From: Owenia fusiformis
Taxonomy: Eukaryota; Annelida; Polychaeta; Sabellida; Oweniidae
Length of the DNA stretch: 64,000 nucleotides
Assembly: GCA_903813345.2 (NCBI GenBank)
Contig: CAIIXF020000007.1
Location: 26,585,564-26,649,563 of the forward strand
Reading direction: 5' to 3'
Shown: piece after piece, positions 58,501-62,400 of the stretch
Numbering within the stretch: position 1 is the stretch's first letter
How the letters are laid out: the number at the start of each line of letters is the position of its first letter
The notes under the pieces: generated by a model
The model's database searches: none
The model's input: only the letters and a program-made list of their open reading frames with translations
Told to the model about the DNA's origin: nothing
Made by a program: the position numbers and the translations under genes

Positions 58501-59481
58501 GAAGCTGCCTTAAACAAGTATATTAGCAATGAAAGAACTATAGAATGAGACGCATAAATCAAATAGAGTGAATGAATATCTGATTGCGACATACCAAAAA
58601 TGGATAAACACTTAAATGAATGAATAAAAGAATGTACCAAAAACACATGCGAATGACCTGAGAATGACATAAAAAATTTACAGAATGATGTGATATAATT
58701 TTATTTTTCATTGCAGAGTGTTTTATGTCTTTAGTACCTGATGGGTGGGTGAAACAACATTTTGTGAACCAACACGTGTTTGGATGTTGAATATAAGAAC
58801 TTAGACAGTTACTTGTCTGATTAACATAGATAAATTGAAGAAGACTAGAAAACCTAATTTTCCTTATCACGTTACGCCATTCCTTTCACTATTCTCAAAA
58901 CTGCCTATTTTCTTGCATTTCTGTTATATCAAAGAGTGTTTTACTAAAAGAGCCTATCCTTTGCTGTGTCTTCTATCTAATTCTGCTTTACTTGATGATA
59001 AGTTTAACCTACTGGGAATACAATATACCACTTTGGATGAAAGGTCACCTTCAGCAACCTCAAGGCCAAACAAACATTCGATTTTGAGTATATATCTGAA
59101 CTAGCTAACCGTTATTTTAGATAATGAAGGAAAAGTATCAATATCCTCACCATGTAAATTGACTTCACCTTCAAATATCCTTTATTTATGAAGAACATGA
59201 CTGAATGAGGATCTGTGTTCAAACCAGTGAGATAATCAATAGAGAACAAAAACTGTTAACTAAGCAATAGTAGACATTTACACGTATATATTTCTTGTAT
59301 CGACCAGAATCAGTGTACTTACGCGATTATTTGGGGCACTTTTGACCTTATAAATCATGTAGTAGCGATGGGGTACACTCTGTTGAGAAGTATCCACAAT
59401 CTCCCCATGCTCGGGTTCCCGAATTTCAGGAATATCCTCCTTCATTGAATAATATTTCCCTCTTAGTTCAGCTAATATCAT
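22106..59481 (-). CDS. PRKAG2: AMPK gamma subunit (PRKAG2-type), complete, about 15 exons per transcript
   Basis: This is the regulatory, adenine-nucleotide-sensing subunit of the AMP-activated kinase trimer. The longest chain joins 59481-59323, 53537-53486, 42043-41954, 38793-38725, 37397-37311, 34399-34278, 30710-30662, one of two 104-nt exons, 27570-27489, 26963-26859, 24706-24528, 24034-23954, 23355-23233, 22909-22669 and 22131-22106. All phases fit, and the result is 522 aa plus stop. Four CBS repeats are complete. [25 protein letters not shown] and VHRLVIVDD carry the usual nucleotide-binding Arg/His positions. The CBS 'Asp' positions read TITDF, THKRIL (Arg, as in vertebrate gamma), YAKFD and SLSD. 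The Ser-rich N-terminal extension resembles long gamma-2. Alternative starts: 51701 (468 aa) and 34747 (408 aa). Confidence 0.95.
22534..22645 (+). mobile_element. Repeat family B copy beside an AMPK gamma splice donor
   Basis: It starts ATGTCACAACCTGCCATTTG and ends GGTGGTGACAT, with GTTACAGATGC inside. The upstream 'aaggtattaaca' also matches other copies. Confidence 0.7.
22669..22909 (-). CDS. PRKAG2: AMPK gamma exon, CBS4 ([13 protein letters not shown])
   Basis: 241 nt, phase 0 in and 1 out, with acceptor CTTCAG and donor GTATGT. It begins [20 protein letters not shown], with [20 protein letters not shown] and VVSLSDIL. The donor lies only 24 bases from a family-B repeat. If the intron is retained, the protein gains a short repeat-derived tail and stops. 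Confidence 0.95.
23233..23355 (-). CDS. PRKAG2: AMPK gamma exon, CBS3 (SALPVVD)
   Basis: 123 nt, phase 0 on both sides, with acceptor TTCCAG and donor GTAAGT. It contains [29 protein letters not shown] and IYAKFDVI. The Asp of KFD is the conserved third-site Asp. Confidence 0.96.
23474..23890. mobile_element. Repeat family C (AGATGCGAGTAG ends), copy 1
   Basis: The left end AGATGCGAGTAG and right end CTACTCGCATCT are inverted copies. The interior matches 42393-42822 along its length (e.g. 'attcaaaattcagtcaaag', 'ggtggtgaaactggtaacta'). It lies in the intron between the CBS2-3 linker exon and the CBS3 exon. Confidence 0.75.
23954..24034 (-). CDS. PRKAG2: AMPK gamma exon, CBS2-CBS3 linker
   Basis: 81 nt, phase 0 on both sides, with acceptor TTTTGCAG and donor GTAAGT. 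It reads [20 protein letters not shown] then TYKDIAT, matching FMSKSLEELQIGTY of human gamma-1. Confidence 0.95.
24391..24503 (+). mobile_element. Repeat family B copy
   Basis: It starts near TTTCACCACATGCCATTTG, with GTTACAGATGCCGAACACC, and ends GGTGGTGACAT at 24503, 25 bases from the CBS2 exon donor at 24528. Confidence 0.65.
24528..24706 (-). CDS. PRKAG2: AMPK gamma exon, CBS2 (HRLPVID, THKRIL)
   Basis: 179 nt, phase 1 in and 0 out, with acceptor TTTCAG and donor GTAAGT. It begins (E)[18 protein letters not shown] and carries [10 protein letters not shown] and [10 protein letters not shown]. It is the complete second CBS motif. Confidence 0.96.
24707..26858 (-). other. AMPK gamma intron
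   Basis: AT-rich intron. A partial 'cagtaaaacccctctatgg' repeat lies at about 25172-25230. Otherwise nothing recognised. Confidence 0.6.
26859..26963 (-). CDS. PRKAG2: AMPK gamma exon, CBS1 end (LTITDF)
   Basis: 105 nt, phase 1 on both sides, with acceptor CTTTTAG and donor GTAAGC. It contains [20 protein letters not shown] and [11 protein letters not shown]. The Asp of TITDF is the conserved CBS Asp. Confidence 0.96.
27489..27570 (-). CDS. PRKAG2: AMPK gamma exon, CBS1 ([11 protein letters not shown])
   Basis: 82 nt, phase 0 in and 1 out, with acceptor TTCACAG and donor GTAAGA. It begins [20 protein letters not shown]. The Arg of NGVR is the nucleotide-contacting residue (Arg70 of human gamma-1). 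Confidence 0.96.
27580..27790. repeat. Degenerate AAATGTACAATAGGTTGAAT repeats
   Basis: About ten imperfect units of roughly 18-20 bp. They begin inside the polypyrimidine side of the CBS1 exon acceptor and are intronic. Confidence 0.75.
28285..28405. repeat. Short tandem repeat, about 27-bp unit, four copies
   Basis: Units of 'atgacgcaccctgtctaaaatcctt' type in the intron downstream of mutually exclusive exon B. Confidence 0.65.
28863..28966 (-). CDS. PRKAG2: AMPK gamma mutually exclusive exon B (variant type)
   Basis: 104 nt, phase 1 in and 0 out, with acceptor TTTGCAG and donor GTGAGT. It reads [20 protein letters not shown] then [14 protein letters not shown]. It shares [18 protein letters not shown] with exon A but differs before that block and in the last residues (VTFDIR for IVFDTT). 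Both exons together would shift the frame, so they should be used one at a time. Confidence 0.93.
30070..30173 (-). CDS. PRKAG2: AMPK gamma mutually exclusive exon A (canonical type)
   Basis: 104 nt, phase 1 in and 0 out, with acceptor CTTGCAG and donor GTGAGT. It reads [20 protein letters not shown] then [14 protein letters not shown], very close to vertebrate SKLVVFDTTLQ. It makes the start of CBS1. An alternative exon of the same length and phase lies 1.1 kb downstream. Confidence 0.93.
30662..30710 (-). CDS. PRKAG2: AMPK gamma exon before CBS1
   Basis: 49 nt, phase 0 in and 1 out, with acceptor TTTTTTCAG and donor [22 protein letters not shown] corresponds to the acidic 'AEAGMLEKLEFEDEA' stretch of human gamma-2, where the short gamma-2b form begins. 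The internal Met could likewise serve as a short start. Confidence 0.88.
31010..31490. repeat. 40-bp tandem repeat, about 12 copies
   Basis: The unit pairs GGCAAGTAATCATGTGAATG with GACAAGTAATCTTGAGAAGA. The two halves resemble each other ('caagtaatc'), so the 40-bp unit is a doubled 20-bp unit. Confidence 0.9.
31779..32052. mobile_element. MITE-like element, ACAGTAA ends
   Basis: The left end is ACAGTAATACCTGTGTATAA and the right end TAAGACAGGATTTACTGTA in inverse. The interior repeats 'gtgttcact' and 'gagaggtgttca' words. Related in style to 20819-21000. Confidence 0.55.
32955..33270. repeat. 17-bp tandem repeat, about 17 copies
   Basis: The unit is AAACATTCAAATTAGGG, with variants AGATTAGAG and AAATAAGGG. 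It has no spacers, so it is a minisatellite and not a CRISPR array. Confidence 0.9.
34278..34399 (-). CDS. PRKAG2: AMPK gamma exon (Ser-rich linker)
   Basis: 122 nt, phase 1 in and 0 out, with acceptor TTTCAG and donor GTGAGT. It reads [20 protein letters not shown] then [26 protein letters not shown] is another basic-Ser motif. It is common to all three predicted starts. Confidence 0.8.
34633..34747 (-). CDS. PRKAG2: AMPK gamma alternative first coding exon 3 (short isoform)
   Basis: The ATG at 34747 has A at -3 and G at +4. Thirty-eight codons plus one base run to a GTAAGA donor. It reads [20 protein letters not shown] then [18 protein letters not shown] and joins the 34399 exon in phase 1. 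The helix-forming, acidic peptide differs wholly from the other two starts. It gives a 408-aa protein. Confidence 0.6.
36619..36684. mobile_element. MITE family A, short eroded copy
   Basis: GGGCTTGTAGCCAGC at the left, a C-rich run and CGGCTAAGGTGCTG at the right recall the ends of family A. Confidence 0.4.
36763..36905. repeat. 23-bp tandem repeat, six copies
   Basis: The unit is GAGGTTAAACTTATGAACCT plus three bases, alternately 'att' and 'ctt'. Intronic. Confidence 0.85.
37311..37397 (-). CDS. PRKAG2: AMPK gamma cassette exon, RRRRHS motif
   Basis: 87 nt, phase 1 on both sides, with acceptor TTTACAG and a weaker donor GTACAC. It reads [20 protein letters not shown] then ISLGLAHL. If the donor is skipped, the frame runs on for 38 codons to a stop at 37198, which would truncate the protein before the CBS domains. 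Confidence 0.72.
   Translation of the reverse strand: MNVDVAIATFSRPWKRHQHLQLVWDLPI
38501..38575 (-). CDS. Candidate extra cassette exon (low confidence)
   Basis: After a TTTGCTAG at 38576-38583 the phase-1 reading is [20 protein letters not shown] then AETQ. Donors after 30 nt (GTACGA, at 38546) or 75 nt (GTGTTT, at 38501) would both keep phase 1. The peptide vaguely recalls the FFS.SRKTSG segment of gamma-2. Both splice sites are weak. Confidence 0.25.
38725..38793 (-). CDS. PRKAG2: AMPK gamma cassette exon, DHRHSLS motif
   Basis: 69 nt, phase 1 on both sides, with acceptor CCTCTAG and donor GTGACC. It reads [20 protein letters not shown] then LE. Its symmetric phase lets it be skipped without a frameshift. 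Confidence 0.7.
39025..40145 (-). mobile_element. 1.1-kb DNA transposon with 273-bp inverted repeats and transposase remnant
   Basis: Arms 39025-39298 and 39873-40145 are inverted copies. The outer end is TAGTAGCCCGGACAGAATTG, and the inner parts share AATGGCGGCAT and 'gaatgttca'. The 575-bp middle holds minus-strand pieces of a DDE-type transposase C-terminus. Confidence 0.8.
39475..39771 (-). pseudogene. Decayed DDE transposase C-terminal fragment
   Basis: In one frame (about 39730-39770) the minus strand reads [12 protein letters not shown], like the N-P-I-E...LK.R box near the end of Tc1/mariner and related DDE transposases. After a frameshift the reading goes on as [20 protein letters not shown] and [13 protein letters not shown]...CQGWVKRR, the usual helical tail. 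The acidic residues of the rest of the catalytic triad are not visible. Family not resolved. Confidence 0.45.
40146..41616 (-). other. AMPK gamma intron
   Basis: Unique-looking AT-rich intron sequence. I see no exon or repeat family. Confidence 0.5.
41617..41735. mobile_element. Small inverted-repeat element
   Basis: TAGTCTAGCTCCAAGCCCCTG and the inverse of CAAGGGCTTGGTGCTAGACTA form arms of about 21 bp. Confidence 0.55.
41954..42043 (-). CDS. PRKAG2: AMPK gamma cassette exon, RRRHS motif
   Basis: 90 nt, phase 1 on both sides, with acceptor CTTTAG and donor GTAAGA. It reads (A)[18 protein letters not shown] then [11 protein letters not shown]. The basic NRRRHS motif is a plausible phosphosite for basophilic kinases and is echoed in two other exons. 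Confidence 0.8.
42393..42822. mobile_element. Repeat family C, copy 2
   Basis: The left end ACCCAGATGCGAGTAG and right end CTACTCGCATTTGGGT are inverted over 16 bp with one mismatch. The body matches 23474-23890 throughout. Confidence 0.78.
43117..43226 (+). mobile_element. Repeat family B copy
   Basis: It starts ATGTCACCACCTGCCATTTG and ends GGTAGTGACAT. The preceding 'ccaagcattaaaatgcaca' is also shared with the 53632 and 53981 copies. Confidence 0.72.
43227..46549 (-). other. AMPK gamma intron
   Basis: AT-rich intron sequence. No exon with matching phase or repeat family recognised. Confidence 0.5.
46550..46563. repeat. Target-site duplication of the LINE (left copy)
   Basis: GTCTTGGTAGTCTT, the same 14 bases as at 50906-50919. 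Confidence 0.9.
46897..49788 (-). CDS. LINE reverse transcriptase frame
   Basis: 963 aa from the Met at 49788; the frame is open back to 49884. The reverse transcriptase blocks are intact: [66 protein letters not shown] (catalytic YADD), GLKINKEKT and SLMGKI. Near the end, [19 protein letters not shown] is the C-x2-C...H...C zinc knuckle typical of the L1/Tx1 group. It is normally fused to the endonuclease as ORF2; here a frameshift separates them. Confidence 0.93.
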   Translation of the reverse strand: METRRYATEKKRKKKQELDIKIGQVIMIEHQENNKSLADPERQKLTDRAEKIRNEIDLMQEEKAKSAIFRSKCQWVDEGEKPTRYFLNLEKHNYINKTMTTIEDEEGVLITDQKQISEEQAKFYSELYKTRIVETTKFDKDFFPKGENLELNKDEKQNCEGHITADECRKQISNLKNNKTPGSDGLSSEFYKTFVDDIIDPMCASFNYSKNNKDMTIEQKRGIITLIPKKGKDPNKIKNWRPITLLNNDYKIMTKAIAERIKKVLYKLINVDQTGFISNRYIGENIRLSLDVMEHLTQQGKNGIMATIDFQKAFDSLEWKFIYKTLKYFNFGTDLIAWVETFYNGINSTIINNGFTSRYFNLERGVRQGCPLSPYIFILCAEVLSNATRKTDKIKGINLTEKEELRISQYADDTCLFLKDASYLENALDLFNKFEMISGLKINKEKTTVVTIGKDNQMNKQKTQRICTNIGVNLEEKEINLLGLTIPIDGRNIEEINYSKPIRTILRLAQIWKQRNLSLMGKIVVIKSLLLSQLTYPMSVLKAPTAEMTKELERILFDFIWDGKPDKIARKTLRGGIPYGGLEMTHIPSLANKLKLKWIKKLTDDNIKSKWKILWQQQFEDIREHAWEYNLREINPMIASNIKLTAARDVYNAWCAIHYKEYKDIHTPENQIIWNNRHVQNRRETLYIEGWKSKGIIYIKQLYEDNQLIPYQALKRKFDLINTTFIQWYHIIHSIPAEWRNQIKTPRRTETETDVKEKSISIKELQTMTNKDTYNILIKSHTEEPIKQQQLWEKAIDNTNINWKSNYCRIYITTKETKLRYFQYRILLRTIFFNKMLHNMKIKTSPQCELCKEDKQDTIEHGLYECIAVKPFIEMVTQLCQIQNLTRAKYFLGENTSLGENLTLLLVKHYIYLNKLDNKPPNMTGLKKYVEAQEIISRSNAEKNNKLEAHDKAWKTAQKIFKQ
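49851..50606 (-). CDS. LINE apurinic/apyrimidinic-type endonuclease frame
   Basis: 251 aa, starting [20 protein letters not shown]. The motifs of the LINE endonuclease fold are present in order: [45 protein letters not shown] and ADHRPV. The active-site Asn, Glu, Asp and His positions are all there. It ends in TAA shortly after [10 protein letters not shown], 64 bases before the next frame's first Met, and in the adjacent reading frame. Confidence 0.9.
   Translation of the reverse strand: MSIRIVSVNVKGLQDKVKRKKIFTYIQEDNFDIAFLQETHCGKGQDKNWKQQWGGEAYFTTTATNSVGVATLINKKCIPNPKIINCDIDKDGRFIIMDCLLKGKLITLVNVYGHNHDDSNLFQNIKEKLRDKNENSIIIGGDFNVPLDISKDKEGGRQASHIKTRALITNMIEEHDLCDVWRQKHPHSRKYTWNNHDNTIKCRLDYFLVTRDIYQQTKNTEILSETMVKRKIADHRPVKLELKLLNQRRGM
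50906..50919. repeat. Target-site duplication of the LINE (right copy)
   Basis: GTCTTGGTAGTCTT, identical to 46550-46563. Confidence 0.9.
51653..51701 (-). CDS. PRKAG2: AMPK gamma alternative first coding exon 2
   Basis: The ATG at 51701 has an ACC ATG G context, the best start context in the gene. Sixteen codons ([16 protein letters not shown]) plus one base run to a GTAAGC donor. The phase-1 end fits the exon at 42043, giving ...[15 protein letters not shown]. It cannot be an internal exon using the CAG 15 bases upstream of the ATG, since that reading meets TAA at once. Probably a separate promoter. Confidence 0.6.
51702..52861 (-). other. AMPK gamma intron or region upstream of alternative exon 2
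   Basis: AT-rich. It probably includes the promoter of the 51701 start, but I see no clear TATA box or GC-rich core. Confidence 0.4.
52862..53036. mobile_element. MITE family A-like copy
   Basis: The left end is CAGGGGCATAGTCAGGGTGC and the right end GCAACCCCTGGCTACGCCTA. A G run and C-rich stretch lie just inside the right end. Diverged from 4621-4827. Confidence 0.55.
53486..53537 (-). CDS. PRKAG2: AMPK gamma exon (N-terminal extension)
   Basis: 52 nt, phase 0 in and 1 out. The acceptor is TTTCAG and the donor GTAAGT. It reads [17 protein letters not shown], a Pro/Ser-rich segment with two SP/TP sites, like the extension of vertebrate gamma-2. Confidence 0.75.
53632..53780 (+). mobile_element. 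Repeat family B copy
   Basis: It starts TGTTACCACCTGCCATTTGT and ends GGTGGTGACAT. The interior has extra 'ccaaatgccaaacacc' units. The next copy lies 0.2 kb on, in the same direction. Confidence 0.72.
53981..54105 (+). mobile_element. Repeat family B copy
   Basis: It starts ATGTCACCACCTGTCATTTG and ends GGTAGTGACAT. 'ggcgttaacatgcaaa' before it matches the 53632 copy. Confidence 0.72.
54491..54683. mobile_element. 193-bp MITE-like element, TGCCTAGGTCACATTTGC ends
   Basis: TGCCTAGGTCACATTTGC and GCAAATGTGACCTAGACA are inverted repeats, 17 of 18 matching. Confidence 0.72.
54885..55003. repeat. Two adjacent hairpins
   Basis: CTGTAAACC..GAAACTACTGTTG pairs with CAACAGTAGTTTC..GGTTTACAG around 54890-54947. 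Next to it, GTATACAATT..GTTGACCTCT pairs with AGAGGTCAACAATTGTATAC. Probably parts of one palindromic repeat. Confidence 0.55.
55155..55360. mobile_element. 206-bp MITE-like element, TAAATGACACCTGGATTT ends
   Basis: TAAATGACACCTGGATTT and AAATCCAGGTGTCATTTA are perfect inverted repeats. It sits between two directly repeated stretches of about 60 bp (55073-55135 and 55370-55428). Confidence 0.75.
55436..57410 (-). other. AMPK gamma intron
   Basis: AT-rich intron sequence between the 59481 and 53537 exons. Nothing recognised. Confidence 0.5.
57410..58240. repeat. (A/T)TATGG-type pentanucleotide-rich tract with an insertion
   Basis: Imperfect 'atggtatgatatg' words fill the tract. About 57645-57855 is non-repetitive and looks inserted. 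A minus-strand open frame runs across both (57644-58114), but most of it is repeat. Confidence 0.75.
59323..59481 (-). CDS. PRKAG2: AMPK gamma first coding exon, long isoform
   Basis: 53 codons, ATG at 59481 with an in-frame TAA directly upstream, and a GTAAGT donor after the Arg codon (phase 0). The peptide [20 protein letters not shown] then [12 protein letters not shown]... is acidic and not one I recognise from vertebrates. The start context is weak, with T at -3. Assigned to this gene by phase and by direction. Confidence 0.65.
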
Positions 59482-62400
59482 TTATCCAATCTATGTTTAG
59501 TACGCAAGCACATTCCCTTCAACATTGAAGCATCGAGAAATTCAACCAATATCACACCGATTCTGTGTTAAGTTAGAAAAATCAATTTCCAATATGTAGT
59601 AGAGATCTATGTATTTTCCATATCAATAATGAACCGTAGCCTCGATTTCTAAGAGCTGATTTTTATTCTAATGTTTTTCTAAATTGAGGCAGGATTCATT
59701 CTGCACTGTTTGAATATGCTGATATTGCTGTTAATGTGCCAGTGTTAGACTTTGCTATTTTGGCATGTACTTGTAACAAAAACAAGAACAGCTAAGAGGA
59801 AGAAGAAGGTCACATTAATCTATAGAACTGGGGTAAAGTACGAAAACATGGATTGGTTATGACACTGTTATAAAACTCAAAATAATCATAAATGGATAAA
59901 AAATAAAGTTGACATAAAAACCATCAAAACAACATAATTTCTGCAAGATCTGTTCTGCTTCTGTGATGGATGATCTAATCATAACTTAGTAGATGCAGCT
60001 ATCTTGTAGCAAGGCCATGAAAAGTGCTTATTCCAGGACCATGGATTTTGTTTTTTGGCCCAAAATTTTAGGTAGTGGTAACAATTAGAGGTGATATTTA
60101 AGAGATCTCAATATAGTGAGAAGCCTAAACTAAACTGACGGATCTGGGGGAGGGGCAGTCCCCCTTCTGTATAGGATATGTTTGGATTTTTTTTAAAGCC
60201 CCAATTTTTTTAAAGCCCCAATTTATAAGCCTTTTGGTGCTTATTTTTAATTTTAAGCCAAAAATCCAAGAAAATGGTTTTAGGGGCCCTAAATTTTTTT
60301 CCAAATATTTTTTTTCAGACTTGAAATGTGGAATCCCAAGTTATTTTTCAACTGCCTTTGGTGTATAATAAGACCTTTAGCCATTTTAAAGGGGGGGGGG
60401 GGGGGTTATAGAGGGGTAAAGAGTTCATGGCAAATGTGAACATTGATTAGTGGCTTTAGAGGCAAACACAGTTTACCATCATAGCTTTGAAAAATAAAAT
60501 AACCTTGTACAATAAAGGCACATATATAACTCAACCTCCCAACATACCACAACCCACCACAAATCCAGGTCTCAGAATGAAAGATGAATATGCTACCCTT
60601 ATAATGAACTAAACTGTGTAATTGAAACTCCTAGTTACATGTACTTTTAAAGGTGTATCTCTGCCCTTTTTCACAAAGAAAGGTGAATAATATGCATCTA
60701 TTTTCCAAGCAATTATTGGGAACTTCCTACAAGCTAATTTAATAAGTCACGCATACAACCCTGGAAAAGTACTGACATGAGCTTATTTATAAGGCTGCTC
60801 AGTTGAAGTTGCTTATATTTTTTTGACTTGTTTGCAGGACTGTGTTTAGGTAGCTATGGGATAACATCTCTAAGTATTGTTTGCTCATTTTCTCAAGTTA
60901 ATTACTCAGATATTATTTACTATACATGCCTACCTTAAACTTCTCAGCATGGATTTAGCCAACCATATCAAACCAACCATATCATTTTAATGAGAATTCT
61001 GTACTTTCTACTGAAACACTTTCCTGACTCCTGAGTATCAGAAGAATCCAGCTTGCCTTTCTAGAAGATGAAACTACATTCTGGAGAATATAATGTTAGC
61101 TTTCAGGCCCATAGCCAGCTTAAAAAATTCCAGGGGGGGGTCAAATGTGATATTTTTGTCCCAAACCATTGAAAGGTACTCTAAATGGTGAGAAACTGCA
61201 CGATTTTTAAAGAATTCTTGGCCATGGGAGGGCAGGAGGGTCACTCTCTTTTTTACCTTAGATCCATATTATATAATATCTATATTTTAGACACCTTTAA
61301 CTTATCTCATTTTAAACCCTACTCCATATTAAGGTAGGACACACACCGGAATACCTCTTGTGATGATGTATCATATGAAATCCCAATTTCAATCAAATTG
61401 GGTCGGTCGTGAATCGCCACAATATAGCGTCTTCGATATCGTCAATGACAACAGAATCTGAATTTTAAATAATTTACCATATGCCGTTGTCTTTGTAAAT
61501 TATCCCAAAAATTTAAATAATCAATCCAGAGGCTTTCAATTTGACCTTGTTGGTGCATATTGGCACCATAATGAATATACCCTCAACTTCTTAAACACGA
61601 AAAAAATGAGAAATACTAGCAGAGCGGTGTCAGGAGGCGAGGCTTAATATAAGACTACGGGATAATACGCTAATCTATAAAAGTAATATTCTTGTAGAGC
61701 TGCATCAAGTAAAAAGGCTTCAAAGATTGTGATTTAGAGGTTTTTCAATGCCTGATGTTGTTTTCAATAGGCTGCCACTTTGAACTGCCTCTTGAAGACA
61801 TGACAAGATTCACATCCGGATTCATGACAAGATTCATATCATGATTCATGACAAGATTCATCCTTGGTTAGTTTACGAATGAGAAAATCCATTTCATGAT
61901 TTTAGCAATGACAATAAACCTTTTATTTTCTGTTATGTTATTGTCAAAGCCTCCTTTTACGACTATCTTTCCAAGTAGTAATTGGTCCAATATGAGATTT
62001 GAGAATTTCTGAGTAGGTATTCGTTGCACTTGTTAGATTTTTTGATGAATATTTCTCTTACGGATTGTATAATGTGATGTATTCAGAGAAAATGTGTGTT
62101 TCATTGAGATATATATGTTCTTTGTACGAATATCTATTTTTTGTAGATATATCTAGATGATTCATATTTAAGCTTCACTCGACAATGCATGTGTTGTCTT
62201 CAATCAAATAAATAAATGTATTATTCCGTGTATTATTCAGTCTTTAATATAGATAAATGTGTGATTTAATCAGGTGAATATATGAATACATGTAATTGCT
62301 ATATTTCGATTTGCAATCACTTTATTTAGATGAAAATTTGCTGCATTCAGATGTGCCGAGAACAAGAATGAAATAATCCTTTAAGAGTGGAATATGAGTC

